From Spirochaetota bacterium (GTDB lineage: Bacteria; Spirochaetota; Leptospiria; Turneriellales; Turneriellaceae): a DNA stretch of 8,153 nucleotides. The stretch covers positions 1 through 8,153 of the forward strand of contig JAKQXK010000254.1 of the NCBI GenBank assembly GCA_029561505.1, written 5' to 3'. Position numbers and translations under genes: made by a program. The notes beneath the pieces are model-generated. The model was not told where the DNA came from and did no database searches. It saw nothing but the letters and a program-made list of their open reading frames with translations. Shown in pieces: positions 1 to 6,275 of this stretch (position 1 is the stretch's first letter; every line of letters begins with the position of its first letter).

Positions 1-10
1 CATTAAGAAT

Positions 11-23
11 CAGGCACTGCCTG
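11..23. other. 13-base palindrome near left edge
   Basis: CAGGCA-C-TGCCTG is a perfect inverted repeat of 6 bp around one central base. It lies between the stop of the minus-strand membrane-protein gene (62-64) and a CAT at 1-3, which reads as ATG on the minus strand and could start a further gene outside the window. It could be an operator or a small hairpin in the transcript. No ribosome binding site is evident before that ATG, so the outside gene is not claimed. Confidence 0.25.
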
Positions 24-61
24 GTAAGGTGAATCTCAGGGCAATTCGAGGCGCCAAAAGG

Positions 62-418
62 CTATAACAAATAGGCGATCTTCACAGCGGTTGCTGCGAC
101 AAACAGAATAAACAGAAACAGCAGAATTTTGCCGGCGTCGAACGCAGATGACACCAGAAAAGCGACGCATAACAGTGCAAATGCGAGTGCAGGCAAGGCA
201 ATTTGCAGTGTGCCGGCAAAATCTCTTGCAATCGCCTTGTAATCGCCGCTGCTGACGATCTTGTATGCCGTTGTCAACTCGGCTGAATAGAAATATGCGA
301 GCCCCGCGACGGTGAGCCAACCCATGATTTTGCGGCTGACCGGCAAACCAACGCGAAACGTCAGAAGAAGTAGCGCGAGGGCGCCTAAAGCTAATGCGGT
401 TGCGATGCCAGTTGCCAT
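62..418 (-). CDS. Small four-helix integral membrane protein, function unknown
   Basis: This encodes 118 residues, mostly hydrophobic. Four likely membrane segments can be read at about residues 3-22, 32-50, 68-92 and 95-117. A basic stretch (RVGLPVSRK, about 22-30) separates the first two, and a polar loop with SSGDYKAIARD separates the second and third. The last helix runs to the C-terminus, ending KIAYLL. There is no signal-peptide cleavage motif and no recognisable catalytic motif. The ATG at 418-416 lies inside the end of pdxA, so the two genes overlap by 28 bases, which implies cotranscription and probably translational coupling. I do not recognise the family. The overlap with pdxA and the clean membrane topology make a real gene likely, but no function can be assigned. 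Confidence 0.7.
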   Translation of the reverse strand: MATGIATALALGALALLLLTFRVGLPVSRKIMGWLTVAGLAYFYSAELTTAYKIVSSGDYKAIARDFAGTLQIALPALAFALLCVAFLVSSAFDAGKILLFLFILFVAATAVKIAYLL

Positions 419-1440
419 GTCAGTGCGTGATCAAATGCAAACCGCAAACTCGCGAGCACACCTGTGATGTCTACCTGTTTTGCGGCGGTCTGCGAAAAGG
501 CAGTACCGTGGTCGGGCGAAACGCGCAGGCGCGGCAACCCCAGCGTCGTGTTTACCCCTGCCATACCCGCGAGCGCCTTGAAGGGTATCAAACCCTGGTC
601 GTGGTAGTTGGCGAGAACGAGAGAATATTGCGAGAGCACGTGCCGGGTAAACACCGCATCTGCTGAAACCGGACCTTCGACGATAATGCCCTGCTTCGCC
701 AGAGACTCGATTGAGCGCACCACAAACTCTTCTTCGTTGCCGATGCGGCCATTTTCACCGCAATGGGGATTCACCCCGCACCAGGCCATCTTGCCCGCTG
801 GCTTGAATATCGCGCCGAACTGGCGAAGCGCCAACGCCAGCTCGGCGACTTTGATTTCATATAGTTTGCGCGGCACCAACGCCAATGGAATATGCTCCGT
901 AAGAGGTATGACCGAAAATTTCTTGTGGTACATGCACATGAAAACCCGCGTACCGAATGCCGTCGCGAGTTCGCCTGTATGGCCGTTGAAATCCACACCG
1001 GCTTTCATAATTAGCTCTTTCGAAACCGGTAAAGTGACGAACGCCGAAGAATTGTGGGTGTGAAAGATCTTCAGTGCTTTTTGAAACGCATGCCACGAAC
1101 GCAGCGCCACCAGCGAATTGCCCTTGCCGGGTTCAACAACCTTGCCCGCAGCCACGGACAAAAATAGCGGCTTCTTGATTTTTTTATCGGCAAGCGCCAG
1201 ATCAATGGTTTCGGCCTTGGTAGTGTAGGGTATAGTGTGAAAATATTTCTGCAAGAATGCCGCATCGCTGGCATAACTATCGCCGACGACGACGAGACGT
1301 TTTATGTCATAACGATTCTGCGCCGACTTCGGAAACAGCCGTGAGTAACCGGCGATAATTTCTTTGAAGGCGTACCAACCGGCCCCCGCGGCATCACCCT
1401 GCGAAACAATAACCGGCGCCGGTGAATTCAGCGAAGCGAT
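391..1440 (-). CDS. pdxA: PdxA-family 4-hydroxythreonine-4-phosphate dehydrogenase (non-standard start)
   Basis: PdxA is the cytosolic, divalent-metal-dependent enzyme of DXP-dependent vitamin B6 synthesis: it oxidises 4-phosphohydroxy-L-threonine, and the product is condensed by PdxJ. Reading from 1440 gives about 349 residues. The three metal-binding histidines are present: GHTGE (His about 154), NPHCGE (about 226) and YHDQG (about 280). Other family blocks are VTLPVSKE, GPVSADAVF, VNTTLGLPRLRVSPDHGTA and the C-terminal helix. The first standard start in frame is TTG at 1254, but it would remove some 62 residues that carry the conserved N-terminal strand and loop (VIVSQGDAAGAG, equivalent to the family's GDPAGIG). 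Between the in-frame stop at 1488-1486 and 1254 there is no ATG, GTG or TTG. I give ATC at 1440 as the likely start because AGGG lies 10 bases upstream; CTG at 1431 is an alternative that fits the usual distance to the GD motif. The gene begins about 23 bases after the bactofilin stop and overlaps the next gene by 28 bases. Several motif positions deviate from consensus. The family call is firm; the exact substrate and start are less so. Confidence 0.82.
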   Translation of the reverse strand: MASLNSPAPVIVSQGDAAGAGWYAFKEIIAGYSRLFPKSAQNRYDIKRLVVVGDSYASDAAFLQKYFHTIPYTTKAETIDLALADKKIKKPLFLSVAAGKVVEPGKGNSLVALRSWHAFQKALKIFHTHNSSAFVTLPVSKELIMKAGVDFNGHTGELATAFGTRVFMCMYHKKFSVIPLTEHIPLALVPRKLYEIKVAELALALRQFGAIFKPAGKMAWCGVNPHCGENGRIGNEEEFVVRSIESLAKQGIIVEGPVSADAVFTRHVLSQYSLVLANYHDQGLIPFKALAGMAGVNTTLGLPRLRVSPDHGTAFSQTAAKQVDITGVLASLRFAFDHALTWQLASQPH

Positions 1441-1463
1441 GTGAGCGAGACCCTGAAGCGAAG

Positions 1464-1922
1464 TTAGCGGGCGTCGGCCTTGTCTTTATCGGGGCGTGCG
1501 CTTTTCGGAAACAGCATATTCTCATTGAGGTTGTCTTTGAGGTATTCAGCTTCGATCACGTCTTTAGCAGAAGCTTTGAGATCGTTCGCGATGACGCAGC
1601 GGCCCTCGAGAATAACGCCGTTCTGAATAATCAGCTCTGGCGTTTTGATATCACCAAAAATTTTTGCCGTCGGCAGCAGCATCACGCGGCTTTTCGCGGC
1701 GATGTTACCGATGATGACACCCTCGACGAATACAGAGTTAGCGGCTACGCTGGTCTTGACTTTGCCGGTTGTGCCGATATAAAGCTGATCTGCCTGCAGT
1801 GCACGGCCTTCGAACTTACCGTCGATCTTGAGGCTGCCGTTGATATAGAATCGGCCCGTAAAATACGAGTTTGCCCCGATGGTTGAATTGGTGATTTCTT
1901 GCGAGCTTTTAACGAGAGCCAT
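1464..1922 (-). CDS. Bactofilin family cytoskeletal protein
   Basis: Bactofilins (DUF583) form nucleotide-independent polymers that scaffold cell-wall and cell-shape functions at the inner face of the membrane. This protein has 152 residues, a normal size. A short polar N-terminus (about 1-15) leads into a right-handed beta-helix core at about 17-112, visible as short hydrophobic strands alternating with glycine turns: YFTGRFYINGSLKIDGKFEG, then QLYIGTTGKV, VFVEGVIIGNI, AKIFGDIKTPELIIQNGVILEG. A charged, probably disordered tail (about 123-152, ending in DKDKADAR) follows. There is no transmembrane segment. The ATG at 1922-1920 has no clear Shine-Dalgarno sequence, but a hairpin (1932-1959) ends 9 bases upstream of it. 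The stop at 1464 is followed about 23 bases later by the presumed pdxA start. Spirochaete bactofilins are linked to cell morphology; that role is inferred here. Confidence 0.92.
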   Translation of the reverse strand: MALVKSSQEITNSTIGANSYFTGRFYINGSLKIDGKFEGRALQADQLYIGTTGKVKTSVAANSVFVEGVIIGNIAAKSRVMLLPTAKIFGDIKTPELIIQNGVILEGRCVIANDLKASAKDVIEAEYLKDNLNENMLFPKSARPDKDKADAR

Positions 1923-1931
1923 GGGCTAGCA

Positions 1932-1959
1932 TCAAATTTCGGCTTACGCCGTCATTTGA
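1932..1959. other. Imperfect hairpin just upstream of bactofilin start
   Basis: TCAAAT pairs with ATTTGA and, after two mismatches, CGGC pairs with GCCG around a TTAC loop, giving 10 pairs in 28 bases. On the minus strand it would lie in the 5' leader and end 9 bases before the bactofilin ATG, where it could affect ribosome access. No function has been shown. Confidence 0.4.
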
Positions 1960-1966
1960 AATTCAG

Positions 1967-1986
1967 TGCCAGCCTGGCGGCTGGCA
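1967..1986. other. Perfect 8-bp hairpin between the MBL and bactofilin genes
   Basis: TGCCAGCC pairs with GGCTGGCA around a TGGC tetraloop. It is the middle member of three consecutive hairpins in the 120 bases between the MBL gene stop and the bactofilin start. There is no T-run on either side, so a classic intrinsic terminator is unlikely. Confidence 0.45.
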
Positions 1987-1991
1987 AATCT

Positions 1992-2036
1992 GCTGCGCGT
2001 TTCACAGGGCGCTTTGCGCCCTGTGAAACGCGCAGC
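1992..2036. terminator. Perfect 21-bp stem with 3-base loop, probable terminator or palindromic repeat
   Basis: The arms at 1992-2012 and 2016-2036 are perfectly complementary (21 of 21) around TTT at 2013-2015; the inner part is GGGCGC-TTT-GCGCCC. On the minus strand the stem begins 6 bases after the TGA of the MBL-fold gene, the position expected for a terminator. The run that follows on that strand (AGATTTGCC) is not a U-tract, so it is not a textbook Rho-independent terminator. It might be a U-tract-less terminator, an mRNA 3'-end stabiliser or a copy of a dispersed palindromic element. Confidence 0.55.
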
Positions 2037-2042
2037 GTACTT

Positions 2043-3407
2043 TCAGACTAACTCTACTGTTTGGCCATGGTCGGGCACCATCGCGTGCCAGCCGAATTTG
2101 TCGATCAGGCGGCGGCGCAGTTCATCTGAGGCAACGGGCTCACCGTGCGTGACAAAAACGCGTTTTGGACCAATATTGCAGGTTTCGAGCCAGCCGAGAA
2201 TCTCACCGTAATCAGCGTGCGCAGAGATATTCTCTAGTTCACGCACCTGAGCGCGTATAGTGACATAATCACCGTGTATCTTGATCTGTTCCGCGCCGCG
2301 CTGCAAGGCTTCGCCGCGGGTACCGGCAGCCTGAAACCCGGTCAGCAAAATCACGTTACGCTCGTCGCCGGCAAAAGCCTTGATGTGGTGCAGCACCCGG
2401 CCACCAGTGAGCATGCCGCTCGCAGAAATTATCAGCATCGGCCCGCTCTGTTCGTTCAACCAACGTGACTGCTCGGGTGTTCGCACGTATTCGACAATGT
2501 TGCATGTGGCGTTGCAATCCTCAACGCTGAGGCGGTGCAGCTCACGGTATTTCATCAACAGGTCGCTCGCGTTTTCTGCCATCGGACTATTCAGGTACAT
2601 GGGAAACTCAGGTATGCGGCCGGCTTTGCGCAGCTCGGCGAGGTAATACATGAGAATCTGCGCGCGCCCAACGGCAAACGCGGGAATTATAATCACTCCG
2701 CCACGCGCATGCGTCTCACAGATTATTTTTTCAAGTGCGTCGGCAATATTTGTCTTCTGGTGCAGGCGATTGCCATAGGTCGATTCAAGCACGAGGTAAT
2801 CTGCCCCGGGCAACTTTGCCGGCGGGTAAAGCAGCGGATCTTGCATGCGGCCGATGTCTCCCGTGAAGGCAATTTTGCGTTCGCCGCACTGCAGAATAAT
2901 TTGCGCGGCACCGAAAATATGCCCAGCATAGGCGAGCTCGAAAGAGACATCGTTGCCGAGATTCACGCGCGAGTCAAAAGGCACCGGTGAAAAATACCGC
3001 AATGCTTCTTCAGCTTCAGCCTGAGTAAAGAGCGGCAGCGCGGGGGAGTGTTTTGTTTTCTGTCTCTTGTTGAGATACGCGGCCTCTTCTTCCATCAGAT
3101 AACCAGAGTCGGGCAACAGAATCTTGCACAGTTCAAAGGTTGCCTCTGACGCGTAGATTTTTCCGCGAAAGCCGTCTTTAATGAGCCGCGGTATATAACC
3201 CGAATGGTCGACGTGCGCATGCGTCAAAACAACTGCATCGATCTCAGAGACGTTAACGGGCAGCGGGTTCCAGTTGCGCACGCGCAGGGTTTTGAGCCCC
3301 TGAAACAAACCGCAGTCGATAAGAATCTTCTGGTTTTCATGGCGCACCAGGTATTTTGACCCGGTAACGGTACCGGCCCCCCCAAGAAATTCGATGCTCG
3401 TCTTCAT
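2043..3407 (-). CDS. Beta-CASP MBL-fold RNA-processing metallohydrolase
   Basis: This is a 454-residue member of the metallo-beta-lactamase/beta-CASP group (COG1236, related to CPSF-type nucleases and the Thermus endoribonuclease TTHA0252), probably a zinc-dependent cytosolic ribonuclease. Seen in order: the N-terminal strand FLGGAGTVTGS (8-17); the metal motif THAHVDHSG (62-70) with His63, His65, Asp67 and His68; AGH (His163); TGDIG (Asp184); the beta-CASP entry motif ESTYGNR (208-214); the beta-CASP domain at about 215-390; SAHADY (His397); and a C-terminal VTHGEP (His421). Every expected metal ligand is present, and the length is normal for the family. The frame stays open upstream to 3659, but family similarity begins exactly at ATG 3407 (MKTSIEFLGG), and the longer form would run into the divergent TerB-like gene. 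No strong Shine-Dalgarno sequence is seen. Codons 9-11 contain a run of seven G. A large hairpin follows the stop. Confidence 0.93.
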   Translation of the reverse strand: MKTSIEFLGGAGTVTGSKYLVRHENQKILIDCGLFQGLKTLRVRNWNPLPVNVSEIDAVVLTHAHVDHSGYIPRLIKDGFRGKIYASEATFELCKILLPDSGYLMEEEAAYLNKRQKTKHSPALPLFTQAEAEEALRYFSPVPFDSRVNLGNDVSFELAYAGHIFGAAQIILQCGERKIAFTGDIGRMQDPLLYPPAKLPGADYLVLESTYGNRLHQKTNIADALEKIICETHARGGVIIIPAFAVGRAQILMYYLAELRKAGRIPEFPMYLNSPMAENASDLLMKYRELHRLSVEDCNATCNIVEYVRTPEQSRWLNEQSGPMLIISASGMLTGGRVLHHIKAFAGDERNVILLTGFQAAGTRGEALQRGAEQIKIHGDYVTIRAQVRELENISAHADYGEILGWLETCNIGPKRVFVTHGEPVASDELRRRLIDKFGWHAMVPDHGQTVELV

Positions 3408-3505
3408 ACCCGGTAAGGTTTGTGTTTGAACCCTCTGGCGCAAAGAGAATAAGCAGATTGGTGGCCGCCCCCAGACATCAACGTCAGACTGCACATCTGA
3501 TGCAA

Positions 3506-3515
3506 CGCATATGCG
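3506..3515. promoter_or_regulatory. Perfect palindrome in the divergent intergenic region
   Basis: CGCATATGCG lies between the divergent MBL gene (start 3407) and TerB-like gene (start 3583). A second, looser inverted repeat (TCAGA at 3484-3488, TCTGA at 3496-3500) is next to it. The position between two divergent promoters suits a shared operator, but 10 bases is short and chance occurrence is possible. Confidence 0.25.
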
Positions 3516-3542
3516 CCGCACAAAAGTATAAGGCAATATTTC

Positions 3543-3572
3543 TTGCCAGAATGTATGCCGGGCTCGTATATT
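3543..3572 (+). promoter_or_regulatory. Sigma-70-like promoter for the TerB-like gene
   Basis: TTGCCA at 3543-3548 (5 of 6 to TTGACA) and TATATT at 3567-3572 (5 of 6 to TATAAT) are separated by 18 bases. Transcription would start around 3579, only a few bases before the ATG at 3583, so the transcript would be nearly leaderless. This is a consensus match by eye. Confidence 0.4.
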
Positions 3573-3582
3573 GAAAGAACTT

Positions 3583-3969
3583 ATGAAAGCACATCCCATC
3601 GCGACAGAGCTCGATATTCGGGAACGCAGTGAATATTTTCGTGGCCTGCTGCTCATCATGGCGGCCGACGGCGATCTGCACGAGATGGAAGAGCGACTGG
3701 TGCGCGAGGCGGTTAAACCCTTTGGTTTCAGCGAAGAATATATCGATGAAAGTATTCACGGCATACTCAAGAATTCGCATGTGAGCCATGAACCACCAAA
3801 GTTCAGTAACAAACGCAATGCTGAAAAATTTCTGACCGATGCGCTCGATATCGCTTTTGCCGATAACGAGCTGCACGAGCGCGAAGAGCATTGGCTGAGG
3901 GCCGCCGCCGAGGCGAACGCCATCGATTTACATTGGTTGCGTGACGAAATAGCGCGGCGCGAGCGTTAA
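3583..3969 (+). CDS. TerB-like (tellurite resistance B fold) helical protein
   Basis: This is a 128-residue, all-helical, highly charged protein without signal peptide or membrane segment. The segment YFRGLLLIMAADGDLHEMEERLVREAV (about 18-44) matches the TerB-like pattern of a hydrophobic helix followed by an acidic DGD..E turn. The second half repeats the pattern: DALDIAFADNELHEREEHWLRAAAE (about 86-110). DGDLHEMEE and DNELHEREE align closely, which fits the pseudo-two-fold, metal-binding fold of this family. TerB-like domains occur as small stand-alone proteins of unclear function and do not by themselves indicate tellurite resistance. ATG at 3583 is preferred: GAAAG lies 6 bases upstream, and the promoter -10 box ends at 3572. 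A TTG at 3571 would add four residues. The acyl-CoA synthetase starts 62 bases after the stop on the same strand and may be cotranscribed. Confidence 0.75.
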   Translation: MKAHPIATELDIRERSEYFRGLLLIMAADGDLHEMEERLVREAVKPFGFSEEYIDESIHGILKNSHVSHEPPKFSNKRNAEKFLTDALDIAFADNELHEREEHWLRAAAEANAIDLHWLRDEIARRER

Positions 3970-4031
3970 GGCACTTCAGCTCAAAGACCATCTACGCATT
4001 GACGCTCTGCCTGACGGCTGTGCCGTGAGCC

Positions 4032-5612
4032 ATGAGCGCCTTCGCACACATTAAGACGAACCCACCGTTCGCAACAATAGCCGACCTTTGGGACAAGCGA
4101 ACCGAAGAGCGCAGCGATAAGACTTACCTGCATTTTCAAGACCGCGGCGACAGCTACGGCAGCATGCGCGCGGCAATTGCGAGAGCTGCTGGCATGCTCA
4201 AAGGTCTGGGCGCAGAAAAGGGCGACCACGTCGCGTTGCTGATACCCAACTCTCCCGAATTTTTATACCTGTGGTTTGGCGCGATGACGGGCGGCTTCAC
4301 AGCCGTGACTATCAACACTCTGCTCAAGGCCGAAGAGCTCGAGTTCATCATCAATGACTGCGACGCGCGCATTCTCGTGACCACCCCCCAGTTTCACAAA
4401 GCGCTCGAGCCGGTCTGGTCAAAGCTCACGGCCATTCAGCACGTCGTGCTTACAACCCCCGATGCGGATTTTCCACAGACACGAGACCTGACGACTGAGC
4501 TGGCAGCGGCAGCTGAGTTTACAGCAAGTGATTTGGCCGGCGGTGACAAAGCTTCGATGATTTATACATCCGGCACAACGGGACACCCTAAAGGTGTGCT
4601 GCTGACCCATGCGAATATTCTCTACAACAGCTATGTTACGCACCAGATGATCGATCTTGAGCCTGCCGACACGGCGCTCTGCATCATGCCCCTGTTTCAC
4701 GTGAACGCGCAGATTGCTTCGATGATGTCAACGCTGTGGGCTGGGGCTACGGTCGTGCTCGAAGATGGCTTTAAGCCGCGTTCGTTCATCGACACGCTCA
4801 AAAAATACCGCTGCACGACCTTCAGCGGGGTGCCCACTATTTATAATTTTCTGAACGAACTCAAAGAAGCCGAGGGGCAAGATCTGTCATTTCTGAAAGC
4901 CTGCATCTGTGGTGCGGCACCGATGCCGGTTGAAGTTTTCAACCGCTTTGAAGAAAAATTTAAGGGAAAAATCATCGAAGGTTATGGTCTTTCAGAGGGC
5001 ACATGTGTTTCGTCGCTGAACCCCCTGAGGGGCGAGCGCAAGATTGGGTCGATTGGCCTTTCGATCGCAGGTCAAGAAATGGCAGTCGCAAACGCCAACA
5101 TCGAGGGCGCGAATGATTTTTTGGCCGATGGCGAAGTCGGCGAGCTCGTCGTGCGCGGACCCAATGTGATGCAGGGTTATTACAAGCGTGACGAAGCCAA
5201 CAAAACAACAATCGTCGACGGCTGGTTGCACACGGGTGATCTCGGCTACCGCGACGCCGAAGGCTATTTCTACATTTCAGGCCGCAAGAAAGAAATGATC
5301 ATTCAGGGTGGTGAAAACATTTACCCGAAAGAAATCGAAGAGGTGCTCTATAAACACGAATCAATTTCTGAATGTGCGATCGTCGGCATTCCTGATAAAA
5401 AATACGGTGAGGTGGTGGGCGCCTTCATCATCGCAAAAGACGGCGCTGCACTCACCGCCGCAGATGTGCGCAATTACCTGCGCGAAAAAATAGCCAACTA
5501 TAAAATGCCGAAAGTAATCGAGTTCGTCGCAAGTTTCCCGAAAACCGCAACAGGAAAAATACAAAAAAACAAAATCGCCGACGCTTACAAACAACGGACG
5601 ACTGGCGCATGA
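4032..5612 (+). CDS. AMP-forming acyl-CoA synthetase / fatty-acid-CoA ligase
   Basis: This is a 526-residue member of the ANL superfamily. Such enzymes activate a carboxylic acid with ATP to an acyl-adenylate and transfer the acyl group to coenzyme A in the cytosol or at the membrane face. Motifs seen: phosphate-binding loop YTSGTTGHPKGVL (178-190); PLFHVNAQ (220-227), common in CaiC-like and medium-chain CoA ligases; ICGAAPMP (292-299); EGYGLSEG (316-323); DGWLHTGDLGY (396-406) with the ribose-binding Asp403; SGRKKEMIIQGGENIYP (416-432), the hinge; and PKTATGKIQK (504-513) with the catalytic Lys509. All core motifs are intact and the length is normal. The substrate cannot be read from sequence; a medium- or long-chain fatty acid is the default guess in an organism that lives on fatty acids, as many Leptospirales do. 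The Shine-Dalgarno before ATG 4032 is weak. The TGA overlaps the next gene's ATG as ATGA, so the downstream membrane protein is translationally coupled. Confidence 0.93.
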   Translation: MSAFAHIKTNPPFATIADLWDKRTEERSDKTYLHFQDRGDSYGSMRAAIARAAGMLKGLGAEKGDHVALLIPNSPEFLYLWFGAMTGGFTAVTINTLLKAEELEFIINDCDARILVTTPQFHKALEPVWSKLTAIQHVVLTTPDADFPQTRDLTTELAAAAEFTASDLAGGDKASMIYTSGTTGHPKGVLLTHANILYNSYVTHQMIDLEPADTALCIMPLFHVNAQIASMMSTLWAGATVVLEDGFKPRSFIDTLKKYRCTTFSGVPTIYNFLNELKEAEGQDLSFLKACICGAAPMPVEVFNRFEEKFKGKIIEGYGLSEGTCVSSLNPLRGERKIGSIGLSIAGQEMAVANANIEGANDFLADGEVGELVVRGPNVMQGYYKRDEANKTTIVDGWLHTGDLGYRDAEGYFYISGRKKEMIIQGGENIYPKEIEEVLYKHESISECAIVGIPDKKYGEVVGAFIIAKDGAALTAADVRNYLREKIANYKMPKVIEFVASFPKTATGKIQKNKIADAYKQRTTGA

Positions 5613-6250
5613 AATTTTTCATACCGTTCATCTGTTTTGCCATTCTGGCGCAGAACCTGTTCGCTGCAGAGCTGCCGGTGGCGCGTAGCCCGGTCGACCA
5701 AAAGATGCTGCGGGCGATGCGCGATTATTTTCATGAAGAGAAATCGGCTGCAAAAATGGCCATCTTTGGTTCTGCACTTGCGGCTGGCGCGGGCGCCTAT
5801 CTCACCTCGCAATCTGACATGGGTCGGGGCGCGGGCTATGCCCTTATCGGTCTCGCGCCCGTGGCGCTCATTGTTGGCGGCACGGTTTATTTTCGAACGA
5901 ACAGCCAGCTGCGCCGTCTCGAAGATCAACTCGAACTGGCGCCAGACGCATACCGGCGCGAAGAAAGCATTCGCATGCAAAAAGTGAACCGACAATTTCA
6001 AATTTTGCGCATCGCGGAGTACTCACTTTTCGGCATTGGCGCACTCACAGCGGGCATAGGCGCAGCGAGAGGCGCAGACCTGACCACTGGTGTGGGCATT
6101 GGCGTCATGGTCGACGCAGCGCTGATGCTGCTCTTCGACCATTTTGCCGAGGTACGCGCGCAGGCATACGCGCAGCGCATTACTGAATTCGGTTCTGCTG
6201 CAAGAACGGTAGACGTTGTGCAGGGTTTGAGATTAAGTTTTACTTTTTAG
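5609..6250 (+). CDS. Signal-peptide-bearing membrane protein with duplicated helical-hairpin units, function unknown
   Basis: This encodes 213 residues. The N-terminus (MKFFIPFICFAILAQNLFAAE) is a good signal peptide with cleavage likely after Ala19 or Ala20. An amphipathic stretch (about 28-48) follows, then two glycine/alanine-rich membrane segments (about 49-67 and 74-95), a long charged, probably coiled helix (about 97-135), two more glycine-rich membrane segments (about 136-153 and 158-177), a charged helix (about 178-192) and a tail ending in FTF. The two halves look alike: each is a glycine-rich membrane hairpin followed by a charged helix. No enzyme motif is visible. The start overlaps the acyl-CoA synthetase stop as ATGA, so the proteins are probably made together; a role at the envelope linked to lipid metabolism is inference only. 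The stop codon at 6248-6250 is part of the left arm of a hairpin shared with the convergent gene. Confidence 0.78.
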   Translation: MKFFIPFICFAILAQNLFAAELPVARSPVDQKMLRAMRDYFHEEKSAAKMAIFGSALAAGAGAYLTSQSDMGRGAGYALIGLAPVALIVGGTVYFRTNSQLRRLEDQLELAPDAYRREESIRMQKVNRQFQILRIAEYSLFGIGALTAGIGAARGADLTTGVGIGVMVDAALMLLFDHFAEVRAQAYAQRITEFGSAARTVDVVQGLRLSFTF

Positions 6251-6275
6251 GGGCAGCTTGCGCCTGCCCCTAAAA
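6245..6275. terminator. Hairpin between convergent genes, probable bidirectional terminator
   Basis: TTTTAGGGGCAG (6245-6256) pairs fully with CTGCCCCTAAAA (6264-6275) around a 7-base loop, a 12-bp stem. It includes the TAG of the plus-strand gene and ends one base before the TGA of the minus-strand gene at 6276. The symmetry serves both directions, but the T and A runs are inside the stem and no free U-tract follows on either strand. Confidence 0.65.

Noticed and set aside
1..3. Start codon of a further minus-strand gene at the left edge
   Set aside because: Only the three bases of a possible ATG are in the window and no ribosome binding site precedes it, so it cannot be supported.
36..320. 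Minus-strand open frame of 94 codons overlapping the membrane-protein gene
   Set aside because: The Arg- and Cys-rich composition is typical of an out-of-frame reading; the other frame gives a clean four-helix membrane protein.
608..1063. Plus-strand open frame of 151 codons opposite pdxA
   Set aside because: It is antisense to conserved PdxA motifs and its translation looks like a shadow of them.
1422..1886. Plus-strand open frame of 154 codons opposite the bactofilin gene
   Set aside because: It is antisense to a well-recognised bactofilin, its protein has no recognisable features, and no ribosome binding site was seen.
3408..3659. 84-residue N-terminal extension of the MBL-fold protein
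   Set aside because: The frame is open, but it overlaps the divergent TerB-like gene and its promoter. Family similarity starts at ATG 3407 and the extension has no domain-like sequence.
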